The notes below the pieces were generated by a model. That model was not told where the DNA came from. It searched no databases and saw only the letters and a list, made by a program, of their open reading frames with translations. The translations under genes and the position numbers were made by a program. From Folioceros fuciformis (lineage: Eukaryota > Anthocerotophyta > Anthocerotopsida > Anthocerotales), in the NCBI GenBank assembly GCA_049999805.1, contig JBNGIO010005928.1, forward strand, positions 41,916-94,096: DNA of 52,181 bases. Reading direction: 5' to 3'. Below are positions 12,158-24,890 of this stretch, in pieces (position 1 is the first letter of the stretch; every line of letters starts with the position of its first letter).

Positions 12158-15100
12158 TCATAGGCCCAAGGATTCCATATGTTGAAAATGTTTATGCTTG
12201 GGCAGGTTCTTGGTAAGCATGTCTGCAGAATTCATGTTGGTGGATACATAAGCAATCTTTACGATACCTGTTTCAACGGATTGTCGGACATAGTGCTGCC
12301 TAATCTCAATGTGCTTGGTCCTCAAATGGAAATGAGGATTGCTGGTCATGGTAATGATGGATTTGTTATCACAGAGAATTAAAGTCGGAGAGTCCTATGT
12401 GTACGTCAATCCTTGGAGGAAGGTCCTCTCCCATGCTGCCTCCTTAGCATCATCCGTTAAAGCAGTATATTCAGCTTCAGTGGATGAAAGAGCCACAGAG
12501 GTTTGTTTCTTAGACTTCCAATTCACCGTACCATTGGATAGCATGAAGCAATAGGCTGAAATGCTTTTTCTGCTGTCTGGGTCAGATGCCCAATCGGCAT
12601 CTGCATAGTCTGTTATAGAAACATGTGGGCTGTAGTCTTGAAACCATAAGCCATAAGAGATTGTCCCCTTTAAATACCTGAAGACCCATTTGACAGCTGA
12701 CCAATGTAGAGGTCCTAGATTCTCCAAAAACTGTGATAAAGTGCTGACAGTATATTGCAAATCGGGACGGGTCCATGTACATGAGTAGTTTAGACATCCA
12801 ATGGCATGCCTAGAGGGCATATGGGACATAGCAGACTTTTCTTCAGGGGTTTGAGGAGACTGATCTGAGGTAAGTTTAGAACCAACAACACCAGGTGTGC
12901 TCATTGATCTTGCTTGGTCTATATTAAACTTACGCAAAATCTCATTGATATATTTTGTTTGATGCAGGACGAGGATGCCTTGGCTTCTATCTCTAAGCAG
13001 TTGGACACCTAGTACACAGGTAAGTTCACCTATATCCTTCATGTCGAACCTCTGATGTAACATGCTTTTTACGTACTCTAGTAGCTTATTATCATTAGAG
13101 ACTAAAATGGCATCGTCTACATATAGGGCGAGGACTATAAAGTGTGATCCCTCTTGCAATAGGTAAACGTTAGCATCAGTAGGATTATGGACAAAACCAA
13201 GACTTTTAAGGTAGTGATCTATGACTTTATAACATTCTCGGGCGCTTTGTTTTAGCCCATACAACGTTTTCTTAAGTCTACAGACCGAATCAGGGTGTTC
13301 TGGGTCCACAAAGCCTTCGGGGTGAGCCATATAAATTTCCTCATCTAGGTCTCCATATAGAAATGTTGTATTTACATCCATCTGATTAAGATCCTGATTT
13401 TGTTTAGCTGCAAGAGCTAAAAGCATCCTGATAGATTGTGTCTTCATGACAGGAGAGAAAGTTTCGTTGAAGTCGATTCCCTGTTCTTGAGAGAATCCAC
13501 GTGCCACTAGCCGGGATTTATATCTAGCTATTTCTCCAGCAGCATTCAACTTATGCTTAAATACCCATTTGCAGCTCACAGTTTTTCTGCATGCAGGTAA
13601 AGGACATAACTCCTAGGTTTTGTTTCTCATTAGCGACTGATACTCATCCTGGATGGAAGGTATCCAATGCTTTTTGTCTTTCCCTTGAATAACTTCTCGG
13701 TAGGACTGGGGTTCTAAACTGGAGTTGTGACTACAGAATAGATGGTGGGTTCTGTATCATCAGGAGGTGCAGAGTTATCTACTTGCAGTTGTGCTAGTGA
13801 ACAAGTATGAGTTCGATGAGAGGGTGGTTCAGGTGACCATCTATCGGGAGCTCGATGTTCTCTTGTGGGGTACCTACGTTCTGGCTGAGCTAGGGAATAT
13901 TCAGGAGCTGGCCTGGATACCAGCACGGGTTGTGGTGGAGGGATAGGATCACCAAATGGCTGATCTAATGTGTCCTCAAAATCTGACTCAGCTGCTAAAA
14001 GTTGCTGGTATTGTATTTTTGAGTCTGCTTGTGAAGAGGGGTCGGACATGGTATCAAACTCTTGAACATCGACTGCATCTCCAACATCTATATCACCTTG
14101 AGCAGCATCAACAGTTGCGGGATCAGCATCTGTGCCTTGAGTGGCTTTAGTATTCGGTAGCAGGCCAACATCGTCGTGACCCCCTGGTGGACCATAATCA
14201 TCAGCTGAATCTGAATCTTGAGCATCACCCTCTGCACAGTCATATGTTGGAAGACCATCTTGAGGATATGTAATAGGAAGATCATCAAAGTCACAGCGCT
14301 GGTAAGCACCCTATTGAGAATGTAGGTGGCTGTGACTACGCATTTTGCCTAGTATGCCTTGTCAAGACCACTCCATGCTAACATGCTCTTGGTCATTCCA
14401 AGCAGGGTTTGATTTCTTCTTTCCGCAACACCATTTTGTTGTTGCGTGTACGGAATGATGAGTTGCCTCAAAATGCCTTGTGACTCCAAAAGGTGATTGA
14501 AATTTGCATTTGCAAACTCAGAACCGTTGTCTGTCCGAATGCATTTCAGTAGAAGACATGTCTGTCGTTGGATCATGGAAGCCATTCACTAAACGAGGAA
14601 AAGGTGTCAGATTTGTGCTTCAACAGATATGTCTAGGAATACCTGCTGAAGTCGTCGATAATGGTAAGGTAGTACTTAGCCCCTCCAAGGGAGGGTACAT
14701 GTATCTTCCCTGAGACGTCCATGTGAACCAGGTCTAAGACTAAAGAAACACGGTGACCTACCTGTCTAGGAAAAGGTAATTCTTTATGTTTTGCTACGAT
14801 GCAGGATTCACAGAGTGCAAGGTCCTTAAAACACTTAGGGAGTGGCTCCCTGTAGCAATCAGTGTTTGCCATCTTGACAAGCTTTTTTTTGTTCATGTGC
14901 CCCAACCGAGCATGCCATAACTGTGCCTGAGCCCCGTGAGCCATAGCAACAACCTGTGATATAGGGAGGGGAAAACACTGAACGTTCAGCTTATACATAT
15001 CGTTTGTTAAGAGAACTTGAGCTACCACTACACTGTGACACTCATCATCTAACTCCTGTGTAGTGATGAAACAACCATCTGAGGAGAAATGAAGTTGATA

Positions 15101-16380
15101 TCCGAGAGTTTTGAGGAGCTGACTGACCGACAAGAGGTTTTTGGCCATGTCAGGTACGTACAAAACACTATCAAGAAATAGAAATGTGTTATCCTGCAGC
15201 TTAAAACGACAAGTACCTATTCCATGTATGGTGAGACCTGTCAATTGATGTTCATCTCCCAGCAGCACTCAATCAGGTGTGTGGGATGCAACCAAGTTAC
15301 TGAGCAGCCGTTTATCGTTGCAGATATGGGAAGTAGCACCCGAGTCAAGGTACCACGAGTTGGAGTTGTTGGCCATAGCTAAAAGGCAAACTATATAACC
15401 ACTGGTTGCTTGGAAGAGGAGCTGGATGTTAAAGATTTATCCTTGGAAATTATATGGGCCTCTGCCGACTTGTTCAGCTTTTTGGTTCGTTTAGGTTCTT
15501 CTGATTTCTTCTTTCGACATTCATGATCCCAGTGGCCTTTGATGCCACACATGTTGCAAGAGCCACCACGCTTCTGTTGATTAGGCTATGACGTTCCTGA
15601 AGCTTTGTTTTTAGCTTTAAATGGAGACTTTCCCTTAGATGCATAGAGCACTTTGTCTGCTCTGGTCTTTCCTGAAGAACCATGAACTTCCCGCCCTTGT
15701 TCCTCTTGAAAAAGGGCACCCACCACATCTATGAAGGAGATTGGTGAAGGGTTGCCAGCGGCTACAACAACACTCGCTGCCCTTAAGGAAACACCTTGTC
15801 CGGACATGAATGTCTGATAGTTGGGAGGGAGACTCATGAAAAGTTGTGCAATGGCATCCAACTCTGACATGGTTGAGCCAAGTGCTTTAAGTTGGGCACG
15901 CAGGTGCCGAAATCTACCCGCAAACATAGGGGCTCGTTCTCCTTCCTTCATGCGCAAGCCGAAAAATTCACTCCTCACCACACAAAAGGTATGGATGTTC
16001 TGCACTGCGTAGGTTTGGGAAAGTTGATCCCAGATTTCTTTGGCATCAGTCAGGTATTCCACATTCGGGATTAGAATCTCGTCAAGGCCGCTAATGATAA
16101 GTGCTCTAGCGACATTGTTATGATTATTCCATTTGAGCTGAACAGCAGTTGGCTGAGGAGCAGGTGCGCAGGGCACTACCGGCACTACAGAAGGAGCAGG
16201 GTTGGGGTAGGAGCCATCCACTACAGGCCAGACGTTTCGTGCCTTGAGGCTTGATCTCATCCGAACCCTCCAAACCTCAAATTTTGAGCTATTGAATCTA
16301 CCACGTTCTTTAAACTCATATGTGTAAGCTGGCTGTGGAATTGTGCCAGGAGGAGGAGGCGGTGGAGGAAGCGCTGCCAT
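12158..16380 (-). pseudogene. Gag-Pol polyprotein of the inner Copia element (broken)
   Basis: From ATG 16380: Gag (EVWRVRMRSSLKARNVW, Pro-rich start), a CCHC knuckle CNMCGIKGHWDHEC, the protease motif WYLDSGATSHI, integrase zinc and core motifs (HARLGH, CESC, MDVSG, RTDNGSEF, QNGVAERRN), reverse transcriptase with YVDD in 13579-12395, and RNase H (ALSSTEAEY) finishing at 12158. Breaks are TAG at 15588-15586, 14635-14633, 14351-14349 and 13615-13613, TGA at 15271-15269, and frameshifts near 14580 and 12390. The RT block alone is open for 394 codons. All catalytic motifs persist, so loss of function comes from nonsense and frameshift changes. Confidence 0.9.
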
Positions 16381-17194
16381 ACTAGCTGTGCGGGGAGCAA
16401 AAGGTCAGCGCAGAAGAAATTATGAAGAAGAAATGGTGAGACACCAGTGCAAGCAAGCACGGAGGGACGTAGTGGACCTACTCCTAGGTGGCAGCCAGGA
16501 ACGTGTCTCCTAGAAAAAGGGCGTCGTTCCAAAGCTGACATTTGGATTCCAGGGTGAAGTTCCGGATCCAGCTCCTTGGATAGGCGCGACCTAAAGCGCC
16601 ACCATCCGCAGAGCGCACCCCCTGCAATTTGCGAACACGGGACGGCAATGGCGGTGATGATGCCTTTCATAATCTCGAGCAAAAGCTCGATGATCCCAGC
16701 CTTGATCCTCAGAAAGTGACCTTAGGTTGGAGCAGCATCATTCGCTCTATCATTGAGGCAAGTTTCCTTTGTTGAATTGCAAGATTATTGATTCTCGCCT
16801 CCAAACTTCCCAGATCCTTGACTCTCAATAGTGCGCAATCTTGGATTCTTATGGGCTGCAAATCTCGTTGCAGGTTCGATTGCCTGCACTACGATTCTGA
16901 GCAACAACAGGTAGGGATGGTTCTTTCAAGATTTGCACCTTGGTCAGTTGGAAATGAATTTGTGGGCTGATCCCGCCTTGATGTATGTTTTGTAGCATAA
17001 ATGGGATTTGCAGATGCACTCCTATTTGCCACTGGTGTCCGATAAAAGTAAGCAGCGTTCCTCTTGGTTTCCCCGGGAAATTGCTGGCTTGGGAAAGAAG
17101 AACTCCAGGTGTGCTGCTTACGTCTTGGCATGGTTGCTCACTCAAGAAAGGCTCTAGATTTCAACATGAGGCAGGCAGCGGAAGTGAGGTACCT

Positions 17195-17206
17195 GCTCTG
17201 ATACCA
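17195..17206 (-). other. Primer-binding site of the inner Copia element
   Basis: On the minus strand the 12 bases TGGTATCAGAGC begin exactly where the 5' LTR ends. This is the usual complement of initiator Met tRNA used to prime Copia reverse transcription. Confidence 0.9.
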
Positions 17207-17408
17207 TCTCACGGTTTAGAGCTAAGGACATGCCTCACGTTGAGTGCAAATGGACATGAGGGCAGGAACACGGGAGAGCACATAAGCGGCTTCGGAAGAG
17301 AATATCTTAGTGTTAAGGTTTAGGAAAACGTGATGAACAAAATTGTCTGTGTGTGTGACGGTTCATCCAAGGGACACCTAACTACGCTAGGTTAACAATC
17401 GCCTAACA
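17207..17408 (-). repeat. 5' LTR of the inner Copia element (202 bp)
   Basis: Pairs with 11714-11915 over the same length with about ten differences. It starts TGTTAGGCGATTG on the minus strand and should carry the element's promoter. Confidence 0.9.
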
Positions 17409-17413
17409 ATCTG
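17409..17413 (+). repeat. Target-site duplication ATCTG, right copy
   Basis: ATCTG matches the copy at 11709-11713 and marks the right boundary of the inner insertion. Confidence 0.9.
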
Positions 17414-17425
17414 TCCTGCAATAGG

Positions 17426-20400
17426 TCATGGATTGGGTTTGTAATAGGGTTGGTAGTTCATCAGCCCTAGGCTCTGCATATGTTTTTGATGCTTATCTCT
17501 AGGTAGGGCCTTGGTCAAGATGTCTGCTGTATTGTCCTCAGCAGGAACATAGAGGATTTTAATTAGGCTCCTCTCAGTAGCATCTTTGACATAGTGGTGA
17601 TGAACTTCAATGTGTTTCGTCCGAGCGTGGAAGCAGGGATTGGCAACAAGAGCAATGGCAGATTGATTATCGCAATACAGGTGAGTAGGACCTAGTTGTG
17701 TCTGCCCAAGATCATGTAAGAATGACAACTTCCATTCCACCTCTTTCGTAGCATCCGTCAAGGATTTATATTCGGCTGCCTTTGTGCTGGACAAGGCAAT
17801 ACTCGTCTACTTTTTACAGCTCCAATTGATGGTGGCCTGTGCTAGAAGGAAAACATATGTGGAGAGACTCTTACATGAGTCACTATCTGAGGCCGAGTCT
17901 GCATCCGTGTACCCCTCAAGCACAAGGTGAGACTGTCCTTCACGTTTATAGCACAAACCAAAATAATGTGTGCCTTTAAGATAGTGGAAGACTCTTTTCA
18001 CAGTTGTCCACTAGGCACGTCCTGGATTATTAAGGAATTGTGAGACGGTATTAACCAAGTGCTGAACATTTGGTCTTGTCCAGTTGGTGACGAAGATCAG
18101 GCTACCAACAGCCTGACGATATGGCACATCAAGCATGTCTTGCTTATCAGCATCTATCACAGGAGACTCGTATCTTGTGAGTTTCGTGCCTGCAGCACCT
18201 AAAGTAGTAGCTGGATGAGTCTATGCCATGTTAAACCTGTGTAAAATCTCTGCTATGCTTGTGTAACACCTTAACAAGGTCTTCATATGTGATAGGATGG
18301 TAGGGTTACTGGCTGCAAGGATTACATCATCGACATAAAGTGCAAGGATAACATAGGCAGATCCATCGTGAAACATATTAACATTCGAGTCAGCTTTGCA
18401 TTGTGTGAAACCTAGAGACTTCAAGGCAGTATCACACCTTTTGTACCAGCGTTCTGCACTCTAATTTAATCCATACAGGCATTTGATTAATTGGCAGACG
18501 TGATCAGGGTGTTCAAGGTCAATATAACCTTCTAGCTACTCCATGTACAATTCTTCCTCAAGAATACCATGGAGAAAAGCCGTGCAAACATCCATCTGCT
18601 GCAATTCCAGGTCATACTCCGTAGCAAGGGCCAAAATAATCTGGATGGATTGAGCACGTACAATTGGAGAAAAGGTTTCTTGGTAATCTAATCCAGCAAC
18701 CTAGGTAAATCCTCTTGCACACAGCCTGGCTTTGTAACGCGCTATGTGCTTTTGTGCATTAAGTTTATGCTTAAACACCCACTTACAGGTGATAGCTTTC
18801 CTGGTTGCAAGCCTAGGAACCAAACACCAAGTACCATTCTCAATACAGCTGTTGTATTCGTCATCAATAGCAAATTTCCATTTTTGCTTGTCTGGTCTAG
18901 TGAGAGCTTTTGTAAGAGAAGTTGGCTCTAGAGGCAAGTCTCGAGGAGAGGAAACTGCTGAGGCAGCATGATGTCTGAAATCAATACTAGAATATGGAGG
19001 TTCACTCCACTAGGAAGGGGGAGGTATGTGTCTTGTAGAGCGATGTGGGCTAGTATCCTCAGCATCGTTCTGAGTTGGTTCAACTACGACTAGATCGGGC
19101 TAAGGTAGCTCATCGATCGCATCAGGTATGTCATCTATCACTTGTGCATCAGGATTGTCTATAAATCCCAAGTCGTCCTCTAGATTTCCAGCATCCTGTT
19201 CAACTGGATCAGAATCCAAATCGTTCAAGTCTGCTTCAGGTGCCAAGGGATCTGGCAGGTTATCAACACTGCCATCAGCAGCAAGGCCTAGATTGACAAG
19301 ATCTGGTCCTGGATTGTTTGCTGGAATATTGTGGGCAATGCCATCAACATCCAAGGGATACAAAGACAAAAGGCCAAGTGGGTTCTCTAGAACTGTGTCA
19401 TCAAAATCGTCAGGCTACTCAAAAGGGTCATATGGTTCATCTCTCGACAGGGCAAACTGTAAGGGTTCCAAAAATGTGACACTTCTAGCAAGGATAGGTT
19501 GCTTGGAAATTGGATCAATCAGCTTGTACGCCTTCACTATTTCACTATAACTCACAAAAATAAGGCGCTTTGAGCGATTGTCTAACTTTCGTCATTTGTC
19601 TGCAGGTATATAAGCATAGGCCTTAGAGCCAAAATTCCGAAGATGAAGGAGGCTAGGCTTACGTTTCCAGAACAGCTCGAACGGTGTTGTGTTAGGGACA
19701 AGGGAGCTGGTGGGCAACCTGTTCAATATATAAGTTGAGGTGACCACTGCTTCTGCCCAGTAAGGAGATGGGAGGCCTGACCACAGCTCATTAAGGTTTG
19801 ATTTTTCCTTTCAGCAACACAATTTTGTTGTTGTGTATAAGGCTCGATTAACTGGTGGATGATTCCTTGTGTGGTGAAGAGGGTTTCGAAGGACTGATTC
19901 ATGAATTCTGTGCCATTGTCAGATCTAAAGATCTTGAGGAGACAACTTGTTTGGCGCTGCACCATGGCCAGCCAGGTTTGGAACAGAGGGAAAGTCTCAT
20001 TTTCCTCTTCATGGGGAACGTCCATGTATACCTTGTGTAATCGTCTGTAATGGTGAAGTAATAGTTTGCCCCTCCAAGTAAAGAAACCTGAAGGCGGCCA
20101 GATATATCAGCGTGCACCAGTTCTAGGGGTTGGGAAGATTTGTGAGCTGGTTGGGAAGGGTTTCTCCTTCTGCTTAGCAAGGGTACATGTCTTAGAAAGA
20201 GGAAGTGCCTTTAGGTGAATAGGAAGGGGCTCACGATAGCAGTCACTGTTGCTGAGGGATGCTAAAGCTTTGCAATTCAAATGGCCAATTTGTGCATGCT
20301 AGAGTATGGACTGCTGTTTGGCAGAGAGATTTCCTGCACTTGTAGAGTGGGCTTGATGCTTTCCTCCAACAAGGCAGGTGAAGTCAAGTTGGTAAAGGTC

Positions 20401-21746
20401 ATGTTCAGGTAAAGCCTTGAACACACATACGGAGGGTGAGTCCTTTCTTAAGAAGCAACAGGAGCCTTCTTCAACTATCAGCTGGAAGCTTCTAAGCTTG
20501 AGCAGTCTACTTAGTGACAGCAGGTTTTTGGCCATACTAGGCACATATAAAACCTCTATCATAGTTAGGGTATACCCATCACTAAGCTTGAACGTATAGG
20601 CTAATGTCCTGATATCTGCAGGCTAGTGGTATTACGTTCATCACCTAAGTACACTCTGTCTATACTAGAAGAGGGAGTTAGGGATGTGAAAAGGGACTCA
20701 TCCCTGCATATATGGGCTGTAGCCCTAGAATCCAGGTACCAGGCTGCTTCATCACCTATTAAGGTAGACAGGCAGATTGTTAGGATTTTAACTACTGGCT
20801 TGTTGGAATCTACAGGCTTGTCACGGACAACAGCGCTGGCAGTAGGGCGGGAAGGCTTGTGTGGCTCCCCAGCTTTCATTTTCCTACAATCATTAGCCCA
20901 TTGCCCAGGTTTGCCGCACCGTTTGCAATTTCCAGTGCGTTTTGTGGAAGGTCCTGCATCATTGCGTTGGCCTTCATTTCTGTTTCCCTAATATGAAGAC
21001 TACATCCACATCTTGTCTTTCTATGCCCCTCTTCCACGGAAAGCGGCTAGAACTCTATCAGCTTTGGATTTTCTAGACCCTAACATGAGCCTGCTCTGCT
21101 CTTTCTAGAAGAGTGCACCTACCACCTCGTCTAAGGTGATAGTGACTTGTCTCCCTGCAGCACCGGCAGCCATAGCCTGTCGGATGGGGACATTATGTGC
21201 AGATACAAAACTCTAGTAACTGGGTGGCAGGTTGGTGAGTAGCTGAGCAATCACGTCCACCTCATCCATCACAGTGCCGAGAGAGGTAAGTTGGGCTCGA
21301 AGGTGTCTAAGTTTGCTGGTGTGAGCAAGAACTTTGTCTCCTTCTCGCATTTTCAGTCCATAAAACTCTCTGCATAATGCATAGAGTGTAAGGACATTAC
21401 TAACCTTATACTAGCTCTCTAATTGTGACCAGATCTCACTGGCCTTAGTTAGGAATTCTATAGGAGGAATGAGATCTTCAGTCACGCCAGAGACAAGAAG
21501 GGCTATGCCTATGCTGTTTGCATGATCCCATCTATCCCTTTCTCCCTTAAGGGCACTAGGAGTAGGTTTAGGGATAGAGCCATCTACAATGCCCCAAACT
21601 CCTCTAGCCAATAACGTCGACTTCATCCGCACTCTCCACACCTCATATTTCTGACCAGTAAATCTGTCCTTCTCTTTTAACTCATATGTAAAGACAAGAT
21701 TGTATGCGCCATGAGGGAAAGGTGGGGGAGGAGGAGTTGTTGACAT
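17426..21746 (-). pseudogene. Gag-Pol polyprotein of the outer Copia element (broken)
   Basis: From ATG 21746: Gag (MSTTPPPPPF; KYEVWRVRMKSTLLARGVW), a knuckle CKRCGKPGQWAND in which the zinc-binding His is Gln, a protease motif DSRA instead of DSGA, integrase (HADISG, RSDNGTEF, NCVAERKN), RT with YVDD (18424-18221) and RNase H ending at 17426. Stops are mostly TAG: 17809, 18013, 18463, 18538, 18703, 19012, 19102, 19417, 20301, 21215 and 21413 (first base of each, minus strand). One TGA lies at 19594-19592, and there is a frameshift near 19790. Most TAGs sit where relatives have Gln or Trp. More decayed than the inner element, as expected for the older host. Confidence 0.88.
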
Positions 21747-21942
21747 GTTGACCCCATTTTCTTTTTAGGTTTTTGTGTCTGTGCAAGATTTGCAGGTGTG
21801 AAGAAGCAAACGTGCAGAGAGACACAAAAACCAAGAGGTTACACAAAACGAAACCTACATGTCAAAATGATATTATGAAGAGGTGAATATATGAACCCTA
21901 ACTTTGATATGCCCTTTCACATGAATAGGAACCCTAACTGTG

Positions 21943-22365
21943 TTATCCCGATTTTTTAGGAGGTGGAAGGAGGGTTAGGAGAAACATCTTGACATCAGGT
22001 TGCACCAGAGAGATTGACATGTATGGAGGAATCGCTGGATGTTTGTGTAAAAGTTCTTTGAATAGCAGTTCTAGGTGCCCATTAATCTCAGTAGAGATTG
22101 AGTCAATTTTACTAATTGCCCTTGAATTTTGCGCCAGGAATTGTTGACCCTATATGGCCAAGACCTGTAATAGGGTATCCTCTAGATTGTTTATGCGCTC
22201 AAGAAGGTATTTATGAGCATCATGTGTCTTTGGTATTTGTGAAGAATCAATATCCGGAGTAACATCCAAGTTGACATGCTGAGCAGCCAAATTGGACTGA
22301 TTGCTGTGCTTGTTCTGTGTAGGTGGGGCCACGCGCCTAGAGTGACCTCGCCTCCATGAAGGCAT
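21943..22365 (-). pseudogene. Extra leader ORF of the outer Copia element
   Basis: Between the 5' LTR/primer site and gag lies a frame of 140 codons with a single internal stop (TAG 22152-22150). It starts MPSWRRGHSRR, continues through LLERINNLEDTLLQVLAI (heptad-like, probable coiled coil) and, after the stop, SKIDSISTEINGHLELLF, ending TAA at 21945-21943. The frame stays meaningful on both sides of the TAG, which is the kind of stop that dominates the neighbouring pol gene. I do not recognise the product. It could be a 5' extension of gag that lost its link, or an acquired ORF. Confidence 0.45.
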
Positions 22366-22649
22366 GTCTAGAGATTAGGAATTTAGATTGTATATTCATA
22401 ATATCTCAGAATTTTGTAACGGAGAATTGTGTGCAGTAAGGGCAATGTGGGCTTGAGCAGACTTTCATAATTATCAAAGAATAATTATGTGAATTTGCTA
22501 AAGTCCCTATTGTTCTTCCTCTACATCAATTGTCAATCTGTACTTAATAAAATCATTGATTAATTATTAATTATAATTAATTTTGCATAGATTCCCATAT
22601 GCTTTTTCTACGCGGAAGAATTAAGTAGGATCTATACCTTCAAACATAA

Positions 22650-22660
22650 CTCTCATACCA
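22650..22660 (-). other. Primer-binding site of the outer Copia element (diverged)
   Basis: Minus strand TGGTATGAGAG directly after the 5' LTR end (CGACA). One base differs from the Met-initiator complement TGGTATCAGAG. Confidence 0.7.
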
Positions 22661-23007
22661 TGTCGGAAATGGTACAGCATTAGAAAAGAGCATAAGGAAA
22701 ACAAAACATATATTATGAGCATAAGGAAAACAAAACATATATTATGAATATGAGGAAAAACATATATTATGAGCATAAGGAAAACAAAACATATATTATG
22801 AATATGAGGAAATGGTAGAGCATTAGAAAAGAGCATAAGGAAAACAAAACATATATTATGAATATAAGAAAATTATAAAAAGAGTCGTGTAAGTGAGTAT
22901 AAGTCTATCTACTAGGCTAGTCACCCCTTCACTAACTAACCCTAATATAAAATAACCATAACTAACCCAAGTAGTTAACCCTAAGCGAGTGAGGTTACTC
23001 GCCAACA
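22661..23007 (-). repeat. 5' LTR of the outer Copia element, enlarged by internal repeats (347 bp)
   Basis: It matches the 206-bp partner at both ends. It contains four copies of a unit with GAGCATAAGGAAAACAAAAC and CATATATTATGA (from about 22688 to 22862) where the other LTR has one. The expansion accounts for the 141-bp difference. Confidence 0.85.
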
Positions 23008-23392
23008 TGTTGAGGCTAGACTTCTCATTGTCTACCTCTCTCTCTCTCTCTCTATGTATATCCTTAAGGTCTTAGTGCTAGCCTATTTATACTCCATAGC
23101 TAAGCCATTGCTAAAGCTGGGAATGATGCACACCACTCATTTTAGAATATTAGTAGTCATTACAGGAGGTTTTGCCTAGAACACATCTGGTTTCCTATCC
23201 AAAGGCAACAAGAAGTCTATTTGCTTTTTCATCAAGATAATTCTAGATTTAATTTTTATTTTTCTACTTTTAACTTTCATATTATTTTATTTGTGCTATT
23301 ACTTTTCACTTGTGCCATTACTAGTGGTCTTATTTTGTCAAGTGCTCAATTCCAAAATTGGAAAAAATTCTTTCACTCAGAAACAAGACTAT

Positions 23393-23505
23393 TTAGATAT
23401 TTATATACCAGGTACCGTATTTAGATGTTTATATACCAGGTATCATATTTGGATGTTTATATTCCAGGTACCGTATTTAGATGTTTATAGCAGGTACCGT
23501 ATATA
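23393..23505 (+). repeat. 28-bp tandem repeat, about four copies
   Basis: Units around AGGTACCGTATTTAGATGTT begin at 23410, 23438, 23466 and 23492, so the period is 28 bp with a slightly short last unit. It lies between the outer Copia LTR and the RPS5 start codon. A (CT)n run of about 18 bases is at 23036. Confidence 0.8.
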
Positions 23506-23686
23506 GTAAGCCAGGCAAAATAGGGTTGCCGGTCGTGGAACCTTACTGCGCTGGTGAGAATAAGTAGAGGGCTTCATATACATCTAGGTGTCCAACCCCT
23601 AATTCTTTTTCGTGACGGCGCCTTCGTGAGGTGCGCTCCACATCGCGGTTGTCGAGTGCAAGACGGTCGAGGTCTTAGGCATAGCC

Positions 23687-24668
<982 letters not shown>

Positions 24669-24890
24669 GAAACTTTAGGACAAAACGCGGCTGTCATTTT
24701 AAATGTCAAGCGGGCTTCTGAATGTGTCTCTGAGGGGCTGTCCTCCTGGAGTATACTCAGTTTTGGTATAAGATCGGGGAATTCCCCTACGATTCCTGTA
24801 TATCTTTTTCAGCCAAACCATATGTTCTCGTGCGTGGTCGGTGGTTTCTAGTTCGAGATACAAAACTGGATGGAGCTTCCTATCCACATT

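Larger units (their letters stand above)
11714..17408 (-). mobile_element. Inner, full-length Copia LTR retrotransposon nested in the outer one
   Basis: A complete element of 5695 bp in minus orientation: 202-bp LTRs at each end, primer-binding site next to the 5' LTR, gag-pol order Gag, protease, integrase, RT, RNase H (the Copia order), a G-rich polypurine tract before the 3' LTR, and ATCTG duplications on both sides. It entered the outer element between its RNase H end (17426) and its 3' non-coding region. By eye the two LTRs differ at about ten positions (near 5%), so the insertion is not recent. Stops and frameshifts make it non-autonomous today. Confidence 0.92.
10777..23007 (-). mobile_element. 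Outer Copia LTR retrotransposon (decayed, host of a nested element)
   Basis: Element in minus orientation. The 5' LTR is 22661-23007 and the 3' LTR 10777-10982. A primer-site-like TGGTATGAGAG directly follows the 5' LTR (22660-22650), and a polypurine tract (AAGAGAGGG) directly precedes the 3' LTR. The gag-pol coding remnant is 21746-17426 and a long leader contains an extra ORF. It is interrupted just after RNase H by the inner element. The bases flanking the LTRs (TCTCA at 10772-10776, TGTTG at 23008-23012) do not form a duplication, so the target-site duplication has decayed or the ends were rearranged. Many in-frame stops and at least one frameshift make it defective. Confidence 0.85.

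Noticed and set aside
12158-22365. Alternative genetic code with TAG read as Gln
   Set aside because: TAG stops cluster at Gln positions only in retroelements and the GBA2 remnant. Intact host genes (RPS5, the PEBP gene, the sigma factor, the F-box gene) end at TAG exactly where the family C-terminus is expected.
22621-22862. CRISPR-like array
   Set aside because: The repeated units have no unique spacers, lie inside an LTR, and the genome is eukaryotic.
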